A stretch of 64,000 nt of DNA from Moringa oleifera (taxonomy: Eukaryota > Streptophyta > Magnoliopsida > Brassicales > Moringaceae), in NCBI GenBank assembly GCA_021397835.1, contig JAJFZO010000087.1, positions 5,208,001 to 5,272,000 on the forward strand, in the 5' to 3' direction. Positions 46,936 through 58,939 of the stretch are shown here, piece after piece. Position 1 is the stretch's first letter, and the number at the start of each line of letters is the position of its first letter. The translations under genes and the position numbers were made by a program. Below the pieces are notes generated by a model that was not told where the DNA came from, ran no database searches, and worked only from the letters and a program-made list of their open reading frames with translations.

Positions 46936-49090
46936 AAGCTTCATACCGAGGGTCGAATCCTCAAGGCGACTTGAGAAATATTCTTGGATGATTTCTTTTT
47001 AGAAAAATAAATATAAAAACAAAGAGAGTCGCCACCAGTATTTTTTAAGATATGATTAGACATCAAAATTCATTTATTTTCTAAAATTATTTTTTAAATT
47101 AACAAAAATAAATATAAATGAGGAAATATTGGTCTTTCAAAATTAAAAACATGGGTTCTGGAGTCGATTATGCATGGAAAAGGATTAACATCTGTATGAT
47201 ATCTAAAGATCAATACCAATTGATCACAATTATCTTTTAATTTTGAAATTCACTTATTTTCAACATTGATTTTCGAAAAATATGTCTAAAAAAGAATTTG
47301 ATTGTGTATGAAATGAAAACAACTAGAATTTTAATTTTTTGAGAATATAAAGGTTTAACTCTTATTTCACCATTAATTCTTGAAATCATGTTTTCATGGT
47401 AAAGGATATAAAAGTCTTGTTCTTACTCAATCATTAATCCCTAAAACATTTTTATGATAAAAAATATGAAGGTTTCACTCTTTCTCAACCTGTAATTCTC
47501 AAAAATATTTTTTTTATGCAAATACAATGTTAATACTAAACTAAAATGCACGTAAAATATAAATAATTTCAATGTCTCATAACCCTAACACAAGTGAATA
47601 ATTACTATTTACTATTTAAATTTAAACTTTAAACTCAATTTTCATAATTTTATTAATTTTAAGATAAAAATGAATTTGAGGCCATACAAAATATTTTTTT
47701 TTATTTTTCTTAGAAGTAGTTTAAAGAATATTGACATTTTTCTCTTAAAATATTTTTTATTATTTTAAAGAAGTTATTTTTTTATTTTTAAAAAATAACA
47801 ACAATTTTATACTAAAAAATATGAAAATATTTCTCTTGAGATTTTTTTATACTCTTAAAAATATGAAACATTCGTTTGTTTCACTTTAAAAAGTATAAAA
47901 AATCTCTCTCTTGAAGTTTTTTTATACTATCAAAATATTCATTTGTATAGCTTTTATGAAAATAACTCTACTTCTCAACAACTTAAAATATATATTTTTT
48001 ATATTTTTAAAAATAAATTTTATATTAAAAAATATAAAGTAATTTTGATTTTTTATTTTTTAAAAATAATAAATATATTTTTTACATTAAAGAATATGGA
48101 AACTTCTCTATTTATATTTTTCATACTTCTCAAAAACTTGAAGCATATATTTTTATTAAAAAATATCAAAATATATATTTTAAATTTTTTATACTTTTAA
48201 GAATTTAAAATATTATTTTTTTATTTTTTAAAAAATTAAAATAATATTAAAATAATTTTACTTTTTTTAAAACATAATTAAAATTGAGTGAATTAAGAAA
48301 ATAAAAATATTTAATTACTTAATAATTTTATGTTATCAATAATTATATTTATTTTATTATTTTTTAAACAATCCTATTATCTCAAAATCATACCTCTTTC
48401 TTATTTTTTTCTTTTCTTTTTCCTTTTATTTTTTTATTCTTTTCCTTCTTTAAACAAACAGCTACTCTTCCTTCCATTGCCATTATTCTATTTTCTTTAT
48501 TTTTTTCTTCTTTTGTTTTTTTCTCTCTTTTTCCTTTCTATACAAACAATCTCTACTTTATCTATAACCACTCTTTTTTTTTTTTATATGCCAAATCATA
48601 TCCATTCCATTTTACTTTACATATTTTTTGTTTATTCTTTTATTCTCATTATTTTTACATGCTATTCTCATTTTACATGATTTTTTATGTACTCAACATA
48701 AAAATATAAAAAGTTGTGTGTGCCTATAAGTAAGAAAATATAAAATCATTAAATATATGCATAAATCAGTGTACAAAGTAAATAAAAATAAATCTACATA
48801 AATTTTTTTTTAAAAAGATATGATATATATATATATGCAAAACGAGTAACAATATATATATATATATATAATAAATAAGTAAATAAATAGAAAATTATTT
48901 ACAAAAATAAAAATAATGGAGTATAAAAAATAAATGATGATAAAATAAAAGATAAAAGAAAAAAATTATTTTAATTCCTTAAAAAATATGGTATTCGATT
49001 TAAAAGTCTCTTATCAAAAATTTTTCCTTAAAAAAAGGGGGTATTTGTAAGCCAACTTTGCCTTAAAATGCAATAAAAAGCTATTGTTTG
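46936..49090. other. AT-rich low-complexity DNA
   Basis: Beginning with a stretch resembling plant LTR leaders (AGAGTCGCCACCAGTATTTT near 47025), the DNA then becomes extremely AT-rich. The reading frames here (for example 48330-48680, rich in F, L, I and Y) simply reflect T-rich composition. Short TA microsatellites lie at about 48826-48836 and 48854-48870. No gene is supported. Confidence 0.55.
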
Positions 49091-50378
49091 CCTACAAGCA
49101 GCATTGTTGCAAGTACCCACGAGCATCCACATCTGTGATGGTGACTTTTGTTTTTTTATTTTATTTTATTTTTTATTCTTAAAAAAGTGCATGCAGTGGG
49201 TACATGCATGCTACCGGTACCCACCTGCATCCCCCGTCACCACATCCAGGGTGCTTAGGTTATCTTTTTTCAAAAAAAAAAATTATTTTTTTATTATTTT
49301 TAAATATATATTTAAATATATATTTTATTAATTTTAATATTTTTAAACTAATTAAGGTAAAATTAAGTGTTCATAATTTTTTTTTGTTCATATATGATAA
49401 AATTGTCATATTAATAAATATTGGTTTTGTATTCTGAAAGTTATATGGGTTGAACAGGAGGAAGTAGATCAATAGATCTGTTCACAATATATGGAAGCCG
49501 TTTGTTAATTGTGGCCTTGCTTTCTGAGCAGAACTATGGGTTGCCACATTAAATAGACAACGTGAACGCCTTGCTACATCATATAGAACTTTTTTGATTT
49601 TTCCATTTTTGAAATCATGTTATACGGATAAAACATTGTGGGTATATTTATTTTTTAATAATAAACATAAAAAATTTTATTATTAATTTTATTAAATTAT
49701 TACATGTCATAATTATCATCATATCAAAAAATAGATACAACTCAAATTAACAAAAAAAAATTAAATCTTTATCAAAGACATCTATGCATTTATGTTTATG
49801 CTTCTCATTTATTTGTGCTCTGAAATCTTATTGAAAAAGGTTTTAATTTGCATTAAAAAGAACATGTATTTTATATATATATATATATATATGATTATAG
49901 AAGAAACATAGAAAATCTCTCGACATCGAATCTAAATTCAAATATATAAAAATCTTCTTTTGCATTTTGACACGTGATGTTATATTTTTTCTTTCCCTTT
50001 CTTATCTCATGTCAATGTCATGAATGGCTCCAAGAACATTGTTGTGAAAGCCTTATCTGAATTACACTGGCAGTGACGCAAATATCGCTGAATGGGCCAC
50101 CTCTACTGGCAGGGCGGCAACCAACCTCTATAATTACTGTGTTATATGATAAGGCCGGACATATGACTATTGTAATAAATATCAAATTTATTTTTAAAAT
50201 ATATGAATTTTTTATTACAATAAATTTGTAATTAAGTTCTTGAATTATGTAAAAATTATACAAAATTTGATGATTTTTTATTTAAATTATTTTATGTAAT
50301 TAAAAACTAAATTAAAAGATTAACACAGCAAAAAATTCATATTTTTAACTTATATCTTCCTTCATGAAATGAATTCAT
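49091..50378. other. Intergenic DNA
   Basis: A short GC-richer patch at 49100-49255 contains a direct repeat around TGCTACCGGTACCCACCTGC / TTGCAAGTACCCACGAGCATC; a TA microsatellite lies at about 49872-49892. Nothing else is recognisable. Confidence 0.4.
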
Positions 50379-50892
50379 TGTTGGGAATTTGACAACCAGA
50401 TCCTTAGTTGATGGATCAAATATCAAATCCCTATAACTTGAAAGCAACAATAATAAAAGCTAGAAGAAAGTAAACAACTACAGGAACACAAGATTTATAG
50501 TGGTTTACCCTCAATTGAGAGTTACATCCACTTTGCAGCCACTGCAGGAAACCCTTTCACTATGAAAATAGATTACAAGAGAGATAACTGTTTCCCTAGC
50601 CCTCACTCTACTAGAATAAAACCCTAGAACTCTTACTCACTCTCTCTATTTGATGTTTACATGGGTAGAAGTCCTCCTTTTATATAGTAGAGCCCAAGGC
50701 CCAAAAGATAGATGTGTGAGAATCTCAAGATATCCTTTTTGATAAGTATATACTCTTTGGATGAGTATATTCCTTTTCAGATAAGCATATATATCCTTTC
50801 AGATAAGTATATGCCTTCTCAGATAAATATATATCTTTTCAGATAAATATATACCCTTTTGTAGATAAGATTGTCTCCACACATACTCAACA
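50379..50892 (-). repeat. Solo LTR of the copia family seen at 2508-3028
   Basis: A 514-bp LTR with TGTT...AACA ends, nearly identical over most of its length to 2508-3028 and in the same orientation. It is flanked on both sides by TTCAT (50374-50378 and 50893-50897), a perfect 5-bp target duplication, and no internal retrotransposon sequence is adjacent. This is the classic product of recombination between the two LTRs of an element. It contains about 40 bp (around 50537-50577) that the other LTR lacks. Confidence 0.95.
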
Positions 50893-50897
50893 TTCAT

Positions 50898-51254
50898 CAG
50901 GCAGACATGAAAAGATATACGCTTGCCACTCACTTATTCATCATTTTGTGCACATATATAAACAAGTGATGTTAAATTTTCTAATTTCTAATGTCAGGTT
51001 TACATCAATATCAATTATAATTGAGATATATTGAAAAATATGAAGCACTGATTATTACAAACCACAACTTCTGGAGATATTTGCTGCAAGACATGTTTAG
51101 ACTGATGAGAAATATGAAGGGAAAAGGCAAATCAAAGATGCTGATTCAATAATCCAAGGAAAGGAGTCGTGTAATTGCCTTAGATATTAAGTTTTTAGAG
51201 TTGTGGAACTCAATTACCCGCTTTGCTTATGGTTTTGCTTTTTCTACAGAGGTA
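50898..51254. other. Intergenic DNA
   Basis: No gene or repeat is recognised between the solo LTR and the small CACTA-like element. Confidence 0.4.
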
Positions 51255-51828
51255 CACTACAAGAAAAAGGCATTTTCTTCATGATTGAAAGTGATCGTCA
51301 AGAAATTTGTAGTTTTTGACGATTTTCGTGATGATCAAGCCAACTTACAATAAATTATGATAATTTATATTATTTGAATGATATATAATTATGATTTTTA
51401 TAAATACATAACATTAATTTTTTTAATTTTTCAAAATTAATTATTAATTAATATAAAATTTTATTTTATTTAAAAAATTTTGATTGAACCAACAGATAAT
51501 TTTAAAGTATTTAGCATTACTCAAAATAAAATATAGATTAATTTTTGAATTTCTGAATGGTTATTATATTTTACAATAATCAATAAATAATCAAAAGAAA
51601 ACATGAATACCTGCATTTTTCGAAAATCAAAACCATCAAGAAAAACATGACAATGTAATACGTTTTCAGGCGGTCGAAAACCATTACATTTTCGTAATTC
51701 CATATTTAAGGTGTTTTTCAACCGCCGTTAAATCTAATATTGTATTGCCGTTTATTATATTCCCTAATAATTTTGATTGTCAATAATTATATTGAAAATG
51801 GTCGGCAAAATGCGTATCTCCTGTAGTG
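51255..51828. mobile_element. Small non-autonomous CACTA-like element
   Basis: The left end reads CACTACAAGAAAAAGGCATT and the right end, on the complementary strand, CACTACAGGAGATACGCATT, giving inverted termini of the CACTA type about 574 bp apart. The interior is AT-rich without coding capacity and has short inverted motifs (GATCGTCAAG / TTGACGATTTTCGTGATGATC). Flanking triplets are GTA and ATA, so the 3-bp target duplication is imperfect. Confidence 0.7.
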
Positions 51829-52273
51829 ATATTATAATTGTACTCACATGAATTAATTTTCAATAATGATATATATACATATATATATATATAATATTTG
51901 TACTAAAAAAATCAAACTTTGATAAATTAATTCAAAAATTTTAATTATTAAAAACACTTGATTAAAGATGAAAGAAATTCCAATTTAACTAATTTTAAGA
52001 GCAATACCCGTATCAATTGAAGATACATGGATTAATTCGAACATGCTGGACAAAAAAATTCTGATACTACATATATGATAAGACAAATGACTCAACTTCT
52101 TTTTTTTTTTTTTTTCACTTTACAATAAAAAATAGTAAAATAATTCTAGCAAGGGAAAGGGAAGAATCTCACGTGCTTTGTCATGTTTAACGAAATGGCA
52201 GCCTGGTGGATTTTTCAACCTGATCTGTGCATTTTCGATCCATACGATACAGTTTAGCATGATGGTTTGCCCC

Positions 52274-52280
52274 ATAAATA
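52274..52280 (+). promoter_or_regulatory. Possible TATA box of the terpene synthase
   Basis: ATAAATA about 85 bases before the ATG at 52363 is the best TATA-like word and would give a leader of about 55 bases. It deviates from the consensus, so confidence is moderate. Confidence 0.45.
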
Positions 52281-52362
52281 TGAGACCAATATAGCAGCTC
52301 TTTCACTTCAAGCTTCTTCCATTTAAGCAGAAAGTAAAGAAGCTAGTGATCGTTTCAAGGAT

Positions 52363-55043
52363 ATGTCTAAACCAGCTTCTGCGGTTCCTGCTGCTTCCCC
52401 TCAAAATGTTTCGTCCAACACTATCAATCGTCGCTGTGCTAACTATCGTCCTAGTATTTGGGGGAATCGCTTCATATTAAATGCTTCTGATGATTCAATG
52501 GTACCTAGCTGTCATACATGTGTTTACAAGCCACTTCATTTAATCCTTAGATTAGTTGAGAATGCATTTCTTAGATTTGCATGCTTGCATGTTTTCATAT
52601 GCGTAAGTACGGTCATTAGTTATTTGCTTCTTCTGTAGCGTATTGCATTGGATTAGAGCTTCTAACCATCTACACAAAATAACTATTATTGTTAATCTTT
52701 TTCGCAGACTTGTGATGTTCCAACTCAAGAACAAATGCAAGAACTAAAACAAGCAGTTAAAAGGATGCTAGTGGCAGCTACAGATGAAGCTTCCCAGAAA
52801 CTAGCCTTAATTGATGCAATCCAACGCTTAGGAGTTGCATACCATTTTGAGAGAGAGATAGAAAATGAATTAGGAAAAATCTATTATGACTACAGCAGTA
52901 ATGATCACAACAATCTCTATACCGTCGCCCTTCAATTTCGGCTGCTTAGACAGCAAGGATTTAAAATTCCTTGTGGTAAGTCTCTTCCTTAAAATTCTTT
53001 CCATAATTCTCCAATGCCTTTCTTCAACAAATCATGATTAAGGATATATATATACTGTAGTTAAAAATGGCTTATAGACTGTATCTTCGCTCCAGCAAAT
53101 TTACCGTCAATCTAAACACTATATGGACATTATACAGAACTAGCATTTACCATCTACATTGTATGTACATAGTTCTTCATATATGGAAAGCTAATGAAAA
53201 GTATAGATATCTATATATGTGTGTTTGTGCCTAAAGCTTGAGGTTATTCCTGCAGAAGTGTTTGACAAGTTCAAAGACGAAAAAGGAAACTTTAAGGAAT
53301 CCTTGCTTAGCGACGTCCCAGGCATGCTAGAACTTTATGAAGCTTCACATATGCAAGTACGTGGAGAAGACATACTAGAGGAAGCATTGGCTTTCACTAC
53401 CACTCATCTTAAGTCCGTAGCAAGTACTTTGCATGATCCTCTTGCAGCACAAGTTGCTCGGGCCCTCAAACAACCTATTCGCAGAGGCTTGACTAGGCTA
53501 GGAGCTAAGCACTTCTTCTCCATATACCAAGAAGTCAGCTCTCATAACAGAGATTTACTGAGATTTGCAAAATTGGATTTCAATTTGTTACAATCTCTAC
53601 ACAAAAAAGAGTTGAGTGAGCTCTCCAGGTCAGATGTTATTCTTGATAGTCATCATGTGCTTAGCTATCTAACGTTTGAATTATGTCAATGAATATATGT
53701 GTGTACTACTTTTCAGGTGGTGGAAAGATTTAGACTTTGCAAGAAAGCTACCTTATGCCAGAGATAGACTGGTTGAGTGTTACTTTTGGATATTAGGAGT
53801 GTGTTTTGAGCCTCAATATTCATTTGTGAGAAAGATATTGACCAAAGTGATTTGCATTACATCAGTGATAGATGATACATATGATGCGTATGGCACATTT
53901 GAAGAACTTGAAGTCTTCACTGAAGCAATTGAGAGGTTCATAAAAATACTTATATTTTCACCTAAGAATTAATAGGTATTGCTTGCAGGTTAACTTGATT
54001 ATGTAATTATAGGTCATGTTTAAACTTTCAGGTGGGATATGAGCAGCTTAGATAAAGTTCCAGAATACATGAAACTCTGTTATAAAGCACTCTTAGATGT
54101 TTATCAAGAAATAGAAGACGAGATGAGGACACAAAGAAAGTCATATCGTGTCCAATACGCCAAAGAAAGGGTAAATTCACTTCAACTTGACATCAACAAT
54201 CCTTTCTTCGTTCCCCACTTCTCACTAGATTCATAAAATTATCAGCTTAATACTTATATAATCATCTCATCTCGTTAATCAAGATGAAGGAACTGGTCAA
54301 GGCCTACTTAGCTGAGGCCAAATGGCTGCATGAAGATTACATACCAACCATGGAAGAGTACATGCCTGTAGCCCTCACATCCACTGGCCACTCCATGCTT
54401 ATAACCACAGCTTTTGTCGGCATGGGTGATTTAGCAACAGAAGATGTCTTTGATTGGCTATCCAATGACAATTGTATCTTGAGAGCTATGTCTGTCATTT
54501 GTCGGCTCATGGACGACATTGTTTCTCACAAGGTATCGATACATTTTTTTTATACTGAGTGTTTCATAAAATTTTATTAACGTCAACGTCCAGGAGGCGG
54601 AGTATTCAAATTAAACTATTAGTTTGTTGAATGGAAGGAATTTCTTTTATAAAATTCATATTTTTCTTCAACATATATTCAAATATAAATTTGTGCTCCC
54701 TTTTAAAATTACAACCATTTGCATATGATATTATTTGTACTTGCAGTTTGAACAAGAGAGAGGGCATGCACCCTCCAGCATCGAGTGCTACATGAAGCAA
54801 TATGGTGTGACAGAGCTGGAGACATGTAACGTGCTTAGGAAGCAAGTAATGAATGGTTGGAAAGACTTAAACCAGTCATTTTTTAGACCCACTGCTGTGC
54901 CCATGTGTCTCCTAACTTGCGTCCTCAACTTCCCTAGAGTAATAGATCTGCTTTATGCGGAGGAGGACGCCTACACACATATTGGAAAAGCTGCAATAGA
55001 TGGTATCACTTCATTGCTCATTGATCCCGCGGTGCCAATTTAA
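52363..55043 (+). CDS. Sesquiterpene synthase, TPS-a type, intact, seven exons
   Basis: Exons: 52363-52500, 52708-52975, 53256-53628, 53717-53935, 54032-54170, 54284-54532 and 54747-55043, all with GT-AG borders and one open frame of 560 residues. The seven-exon layout is typical of angiosperm TPS-a genes. Motifs: RRx8W (R23, R24, W33), the RDR at about 275-277, the metal-binding DDTYD (312-316) and the second metal site DDIVSHKFE (456-464). No plastid transit peptide precedes RRx8W, so a cytosolic enzyme using farnesyl diphosphate is expected. Product identity (germacrene-, cadinene- or valencene-type) cannot be read. The fourth donor (GAGAG|GTTCAT) is weak but keeps the frame. No stops or shifts are present, unlike the surrounding DNA. 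Confidence 0.95.
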
Positions 55044-58000
55044 GTTTCGAGTCAGGCATCGTCCTGCTGAGCCACATAATCCAATAAATGCAAGGAATAA
55101 CTAGTGTGAGTATATATGCTTGCTTGTCATTCAGTTGTGTCGTGGAAAGAAAGTTACGTAAAACACTCTGTACCTAACTGAATGCTCTATAAATCCCCCC
55201 TGAATTTAATTCACTGCCTCTATATGAGCTACTGAAAATAATAACAAAGTTTGAAGGCTTTGTCCTCTCTGTTGCTATCTCTATCATCTTCTGGAATGAG
55301 ATTCCTTGTTTCCTTAACATATAAAAAGATTCTTCAGATTGCATATATTGGGTGGCTGCGCAATCCCTTTCTTGTCACCTCCACAGCATGCATGCAAAAG
55401 GAAAATGCGGTCCTATGCCTTATTATTTTTTTAAAAAAATAAGAGGGATTATTATCACATTTAAAATAGTAGTTTATATACCTAAGAGCTTTTCTTCTTT
55501 TTGCCTTTTTTTTAATTAAAAAAACATATATATCTGCAGCAACACATTTCTTTGGTAATATTAAAATTACAACTTATCAAATGTTTGTACTGCCATAGTT
55601 TCTGAGACTGCACTTAGTTTCTACTTGCTTTCCATGTAGTTCAGCCTATTATCTGTTTAATTACAGTCGAAGAAAGATCAAAGTTTCTCTCCAAGATGCC
55701 TAAGAAGACACCCTTGACTCATAATTATTATAGTTTCTCTTCAATTACATGCCACGGACTTGTTCAAATGTTGCTTGTCATAGATGCAATATTCATAAAG
55801 GGATACTTCTCTAGATTGTAAAGGCCAGACAAATTCATGTTTTTTACAATTTCATTAACCTTTTTTTCATTAATATGACTCATTCTCAAATGTTGCACAA
55901 CCAATATCAGCTAACTGTTGTTTCTAATCTAATCATTTCAACTCACTTTAACACTAAATATTTGTTAGAAATAAATGGTTAATTCGTACAAATTAATCAA
56001 ACACAAAAATCGGACATAAACAAAGAAAGAAGTTGAAAAATTCAAGACTATATTGGCACATCTAACATTTAGAAAAATTAAAGAGAATGCAGAGAAAGAG
56101 GATTGTGATTTTGATTTTTGAAATTACAATGGTTCTTCGCTCACTTTCTATTAAAATTCCACATTGATTGTGATATTATAATTATTCAATGTATGAGGTG
56201 GGGACAATCCTTATCTACTAAACTAATTTTACTAGATTATATTAGGTCTAATATATTAAAATTGACCTACAGAGTGGAAGCCATATAATGTTCCCCTCAT
56301 TCTCACGAATTAGCAAAAATGCTAAAGTATATTAGGCACTCAAGAACTGATTATGCTGGAGAATACCAAGTAGAGGAGAACGATGGTATTACATTAAATT
56401 CAAAGAGGAAAGTGAATAATTCAAATATTAGGATTTATCGTAATTGGATTAAGAAAATTCTTTTTAATGATAATGACTTTAATGTATATGGTGTGGTGGT
56501 AAACCATGTAGTGGTTGATGACAAGTGGTAAAAAGTCGGTATTAACTCAAAAAATGTAAGGCAACCAGTAGAATGCAAAGAGGTATAAGAAGCTCATGAT
56601 TTAAATGATGAAGAGCTTTATGAAGCTGTGATAGGATGCTTTCTCAAGTAGAAGAAGAACAAAACTGCTCTCTAGAAAAATAGCTAGTCAATCTATTTCA
56701 ACATTTGGTAGTAAAAGCGGTTCCATTATAGAATTTTTGTTCATGAATTCTTTTCATTTGTATGGTTAGTTTTCTTTTCATGAATTGTAAATCTTCTCAA
56801 TTTTGAAAAGATGATAGATAGATATAATACAATTCATATAACAAATGCATATCGAATCTAAATAATATCTTAGATAATATTCTTTCTTTTTGTTAGCCTT
56901 TCTATTTCTCATTTTTCCTTTTTACCTATACTACAATTGGGTTACATCTCAATATGATGAAGGTGTTGTTAAGAAGATAGTAAACGAAGACTTGAAACAT
57001 ATATGAGATACGCTTTCCTTAAAGTGATACTTGCCCCCCTTTTGATCAGATTGCCTTTGCGTTTCATTAACAAATAGCCTCTAAGATATGACTAGTCTTT
57101 GTGAATTTACAAAAATTAATTATGAAAATTGACTAATTGGAAAGAAAGAACACTGTTTTCTGGCAAACAAGGAAAAGAAAATTGATGAGCATAGAAGTTT
57201 GGTATATTTTTGTAATCATTCTACAAAGTAGTTGATCCTTGTTTTTGCATCTATACGAAAGAAAAGAAAACTACTGATGGTTTTTGAACTATTATGTTGA
57301 TTCAAATTCAAAACTTAAGATAATTTAAAATAAGTTTTTAGTGATACTTGGAAATTTTAATTTTTAAAACACTTTATATTTAAATAATATCCAACAATCC
57401 CCCACTTGTTTAAATACAATATATAGAAGTAAAAAATAAATGATCTTCGTTAAAAGGTCACTATGTTTATGTATACAATAAGGTATTGCACGATTTGAAC
57501 CTTACCTTAATGTAAGTGTCACAAAGTGTTAATTGAAATCTTAGCTAGCTTAAAGCCTTGAACCAGTTATTCTTTTTGACTACACTAATGACATTACACA
57601 ATATCCATCCACTATTGTGTTCTTAGATTCCACATCATACTTGCTTAGCACCTTTTATGGCCATGCACTTATCTTGCTTAATGAATTTTATAGAAAGAAA
57701 TTCCTATTCTTATTTAAGCCAATACCACCTCAAAGTTCATATTGATAAAGTTCTTCTAATATCTTAGCTTTAGTAGTGTTAAAGCTCTTCCATCATTTTT
57801 AACTAGATTTATACAAGGATCAAATGGGGTACTTGCCTCTTTAAATTTCAAGTGACTATAATTGAATTAGTGCATAACACCTACTATTTTGTATTATTTT
57901 GATACTTAATATGGTATCTATTATTCCAAGATGTTTCATCTTAAATATAAAAGATTAAAAATATATATTTTTTAAATTTATAATGTCAAAAATTTTAAAT

Positions 58001-58337
58001 AATAGCATAATTATTCAAAAAATTATGAAACTTTTATTATAATGCTTGAATATTTTTTATATTTATAAAAAATTTCAAGTCAAAATTCGTTGTATAAAAT
58101 CTTCAATTTGAATATCTTTAATTTTTAAATATTTTGACATATTCAATTTAAATCAAATTGATAGATCAAGGTTCGATTTGTCACTTTTTAAATATAAGGG
58201 TTTGATTGGCAGCATAGGGTAAATATTAAGATTTTATGGGATCTTTATCCTCTAGAAAAAAAGTTCAATGTCAAATTAAGGCTAGTACTTTAAAAGATGA
58301 ATGTTAAATTGACGTGGTGAAGATTCTTACTAGCCAA
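55044..58337. other. Intergenic DNA
   Basis: The first few hundred bases are presumably the terpene synthase 3' end. A 70-codon frame at 56319-56531 has no recognisable domain. At about 57390-57850, starting CAACAATCCCCCACTTGTTT, there is a less AT-rich stretch that looks like a dispersed repeat, but no ends or coding domain could be fixed. Confidence 0.4.
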
Positions 58338-58559
58338 CACAATAACAAAACATGCTTTTAATGACAGTCAAAAAAAAGTTAAAGATGGTGGTTGCCAAAG
58401 TATCATTTATGTAAGCGATGAGAAAAAGTTGTGCAAAATAGATGACAGCTGTAAAAATTGTCATCTAATGTGACTTTTAATGATGGTTGTTATACTATTT
58501 GACGTCGCTTTACTAAGACTATCATGTAATGGAATCTAACATTGGATTGCAGTTCTAAG

Positions 58560-58935
58560 TAAAACTGTCATTTAATATTGGGTTATATAAGATGGAGTTT
58601 ATGAATACAATTGTCATCTAATACTCATTACATTAGATAATAATTATGTGCACAACCATCATCTAATATCCCATTACATTAGATGACGATTGTAAATAGA
58701 ATCCTCATCTAATGTCCAGCATATTAGTTGACGGTTGTTTACGGAACCATCATCTAATATCTCATTATATTAGATGACACTTCTTTACATAACCATCATC
58801 TAATATCTCATTACATTAGATGATAGTTATTTACACAATCGCCATCTAATATCCCATTACATTAGATGATGGTTGTAAATACAACCCTCATCTAATACCT
58901 ATTGCTTTAGATTGCGGTTTTATTTGCAACCGTAA
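58560..58935. repeat. Hairpin-forming subterminal repeats of the second CACTA element
   Basis: Five to six units of about 66 bp carry CATCTAAT, a short spacer and ATTAGATG, so each forms a stem-loop. The intervals between units are themselves palindromic, for example GATGGTTGTA with TACAACCCTCATC at about 58866-58893. Such dense inverted motifs are expected as transposase binding sites close to a CACTA end. Confidence 0.85.
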
Positions 58936-58939
58936 TCTA

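Noticed and set aside
48330..48680. 116-codon frame looking like a membrane protein
   Set aside because: The DNA is T-rich low-complexity sequence, which always translates to F, L, I and Y; no domain, no gene context.
51255..51828. Perfect 3-bp target duplication of the small CACTA-like element
   Set aside because: Flanking triplets are GTA and ATA, so only an imperfect match exists; the call rests on the termini.
56319..56531. 70-codon plus-strand frame downstream of the terpene synthase
   Set aside because: Has an ATG but no recognisable domain, no splice-linked continuation and stops soon after.
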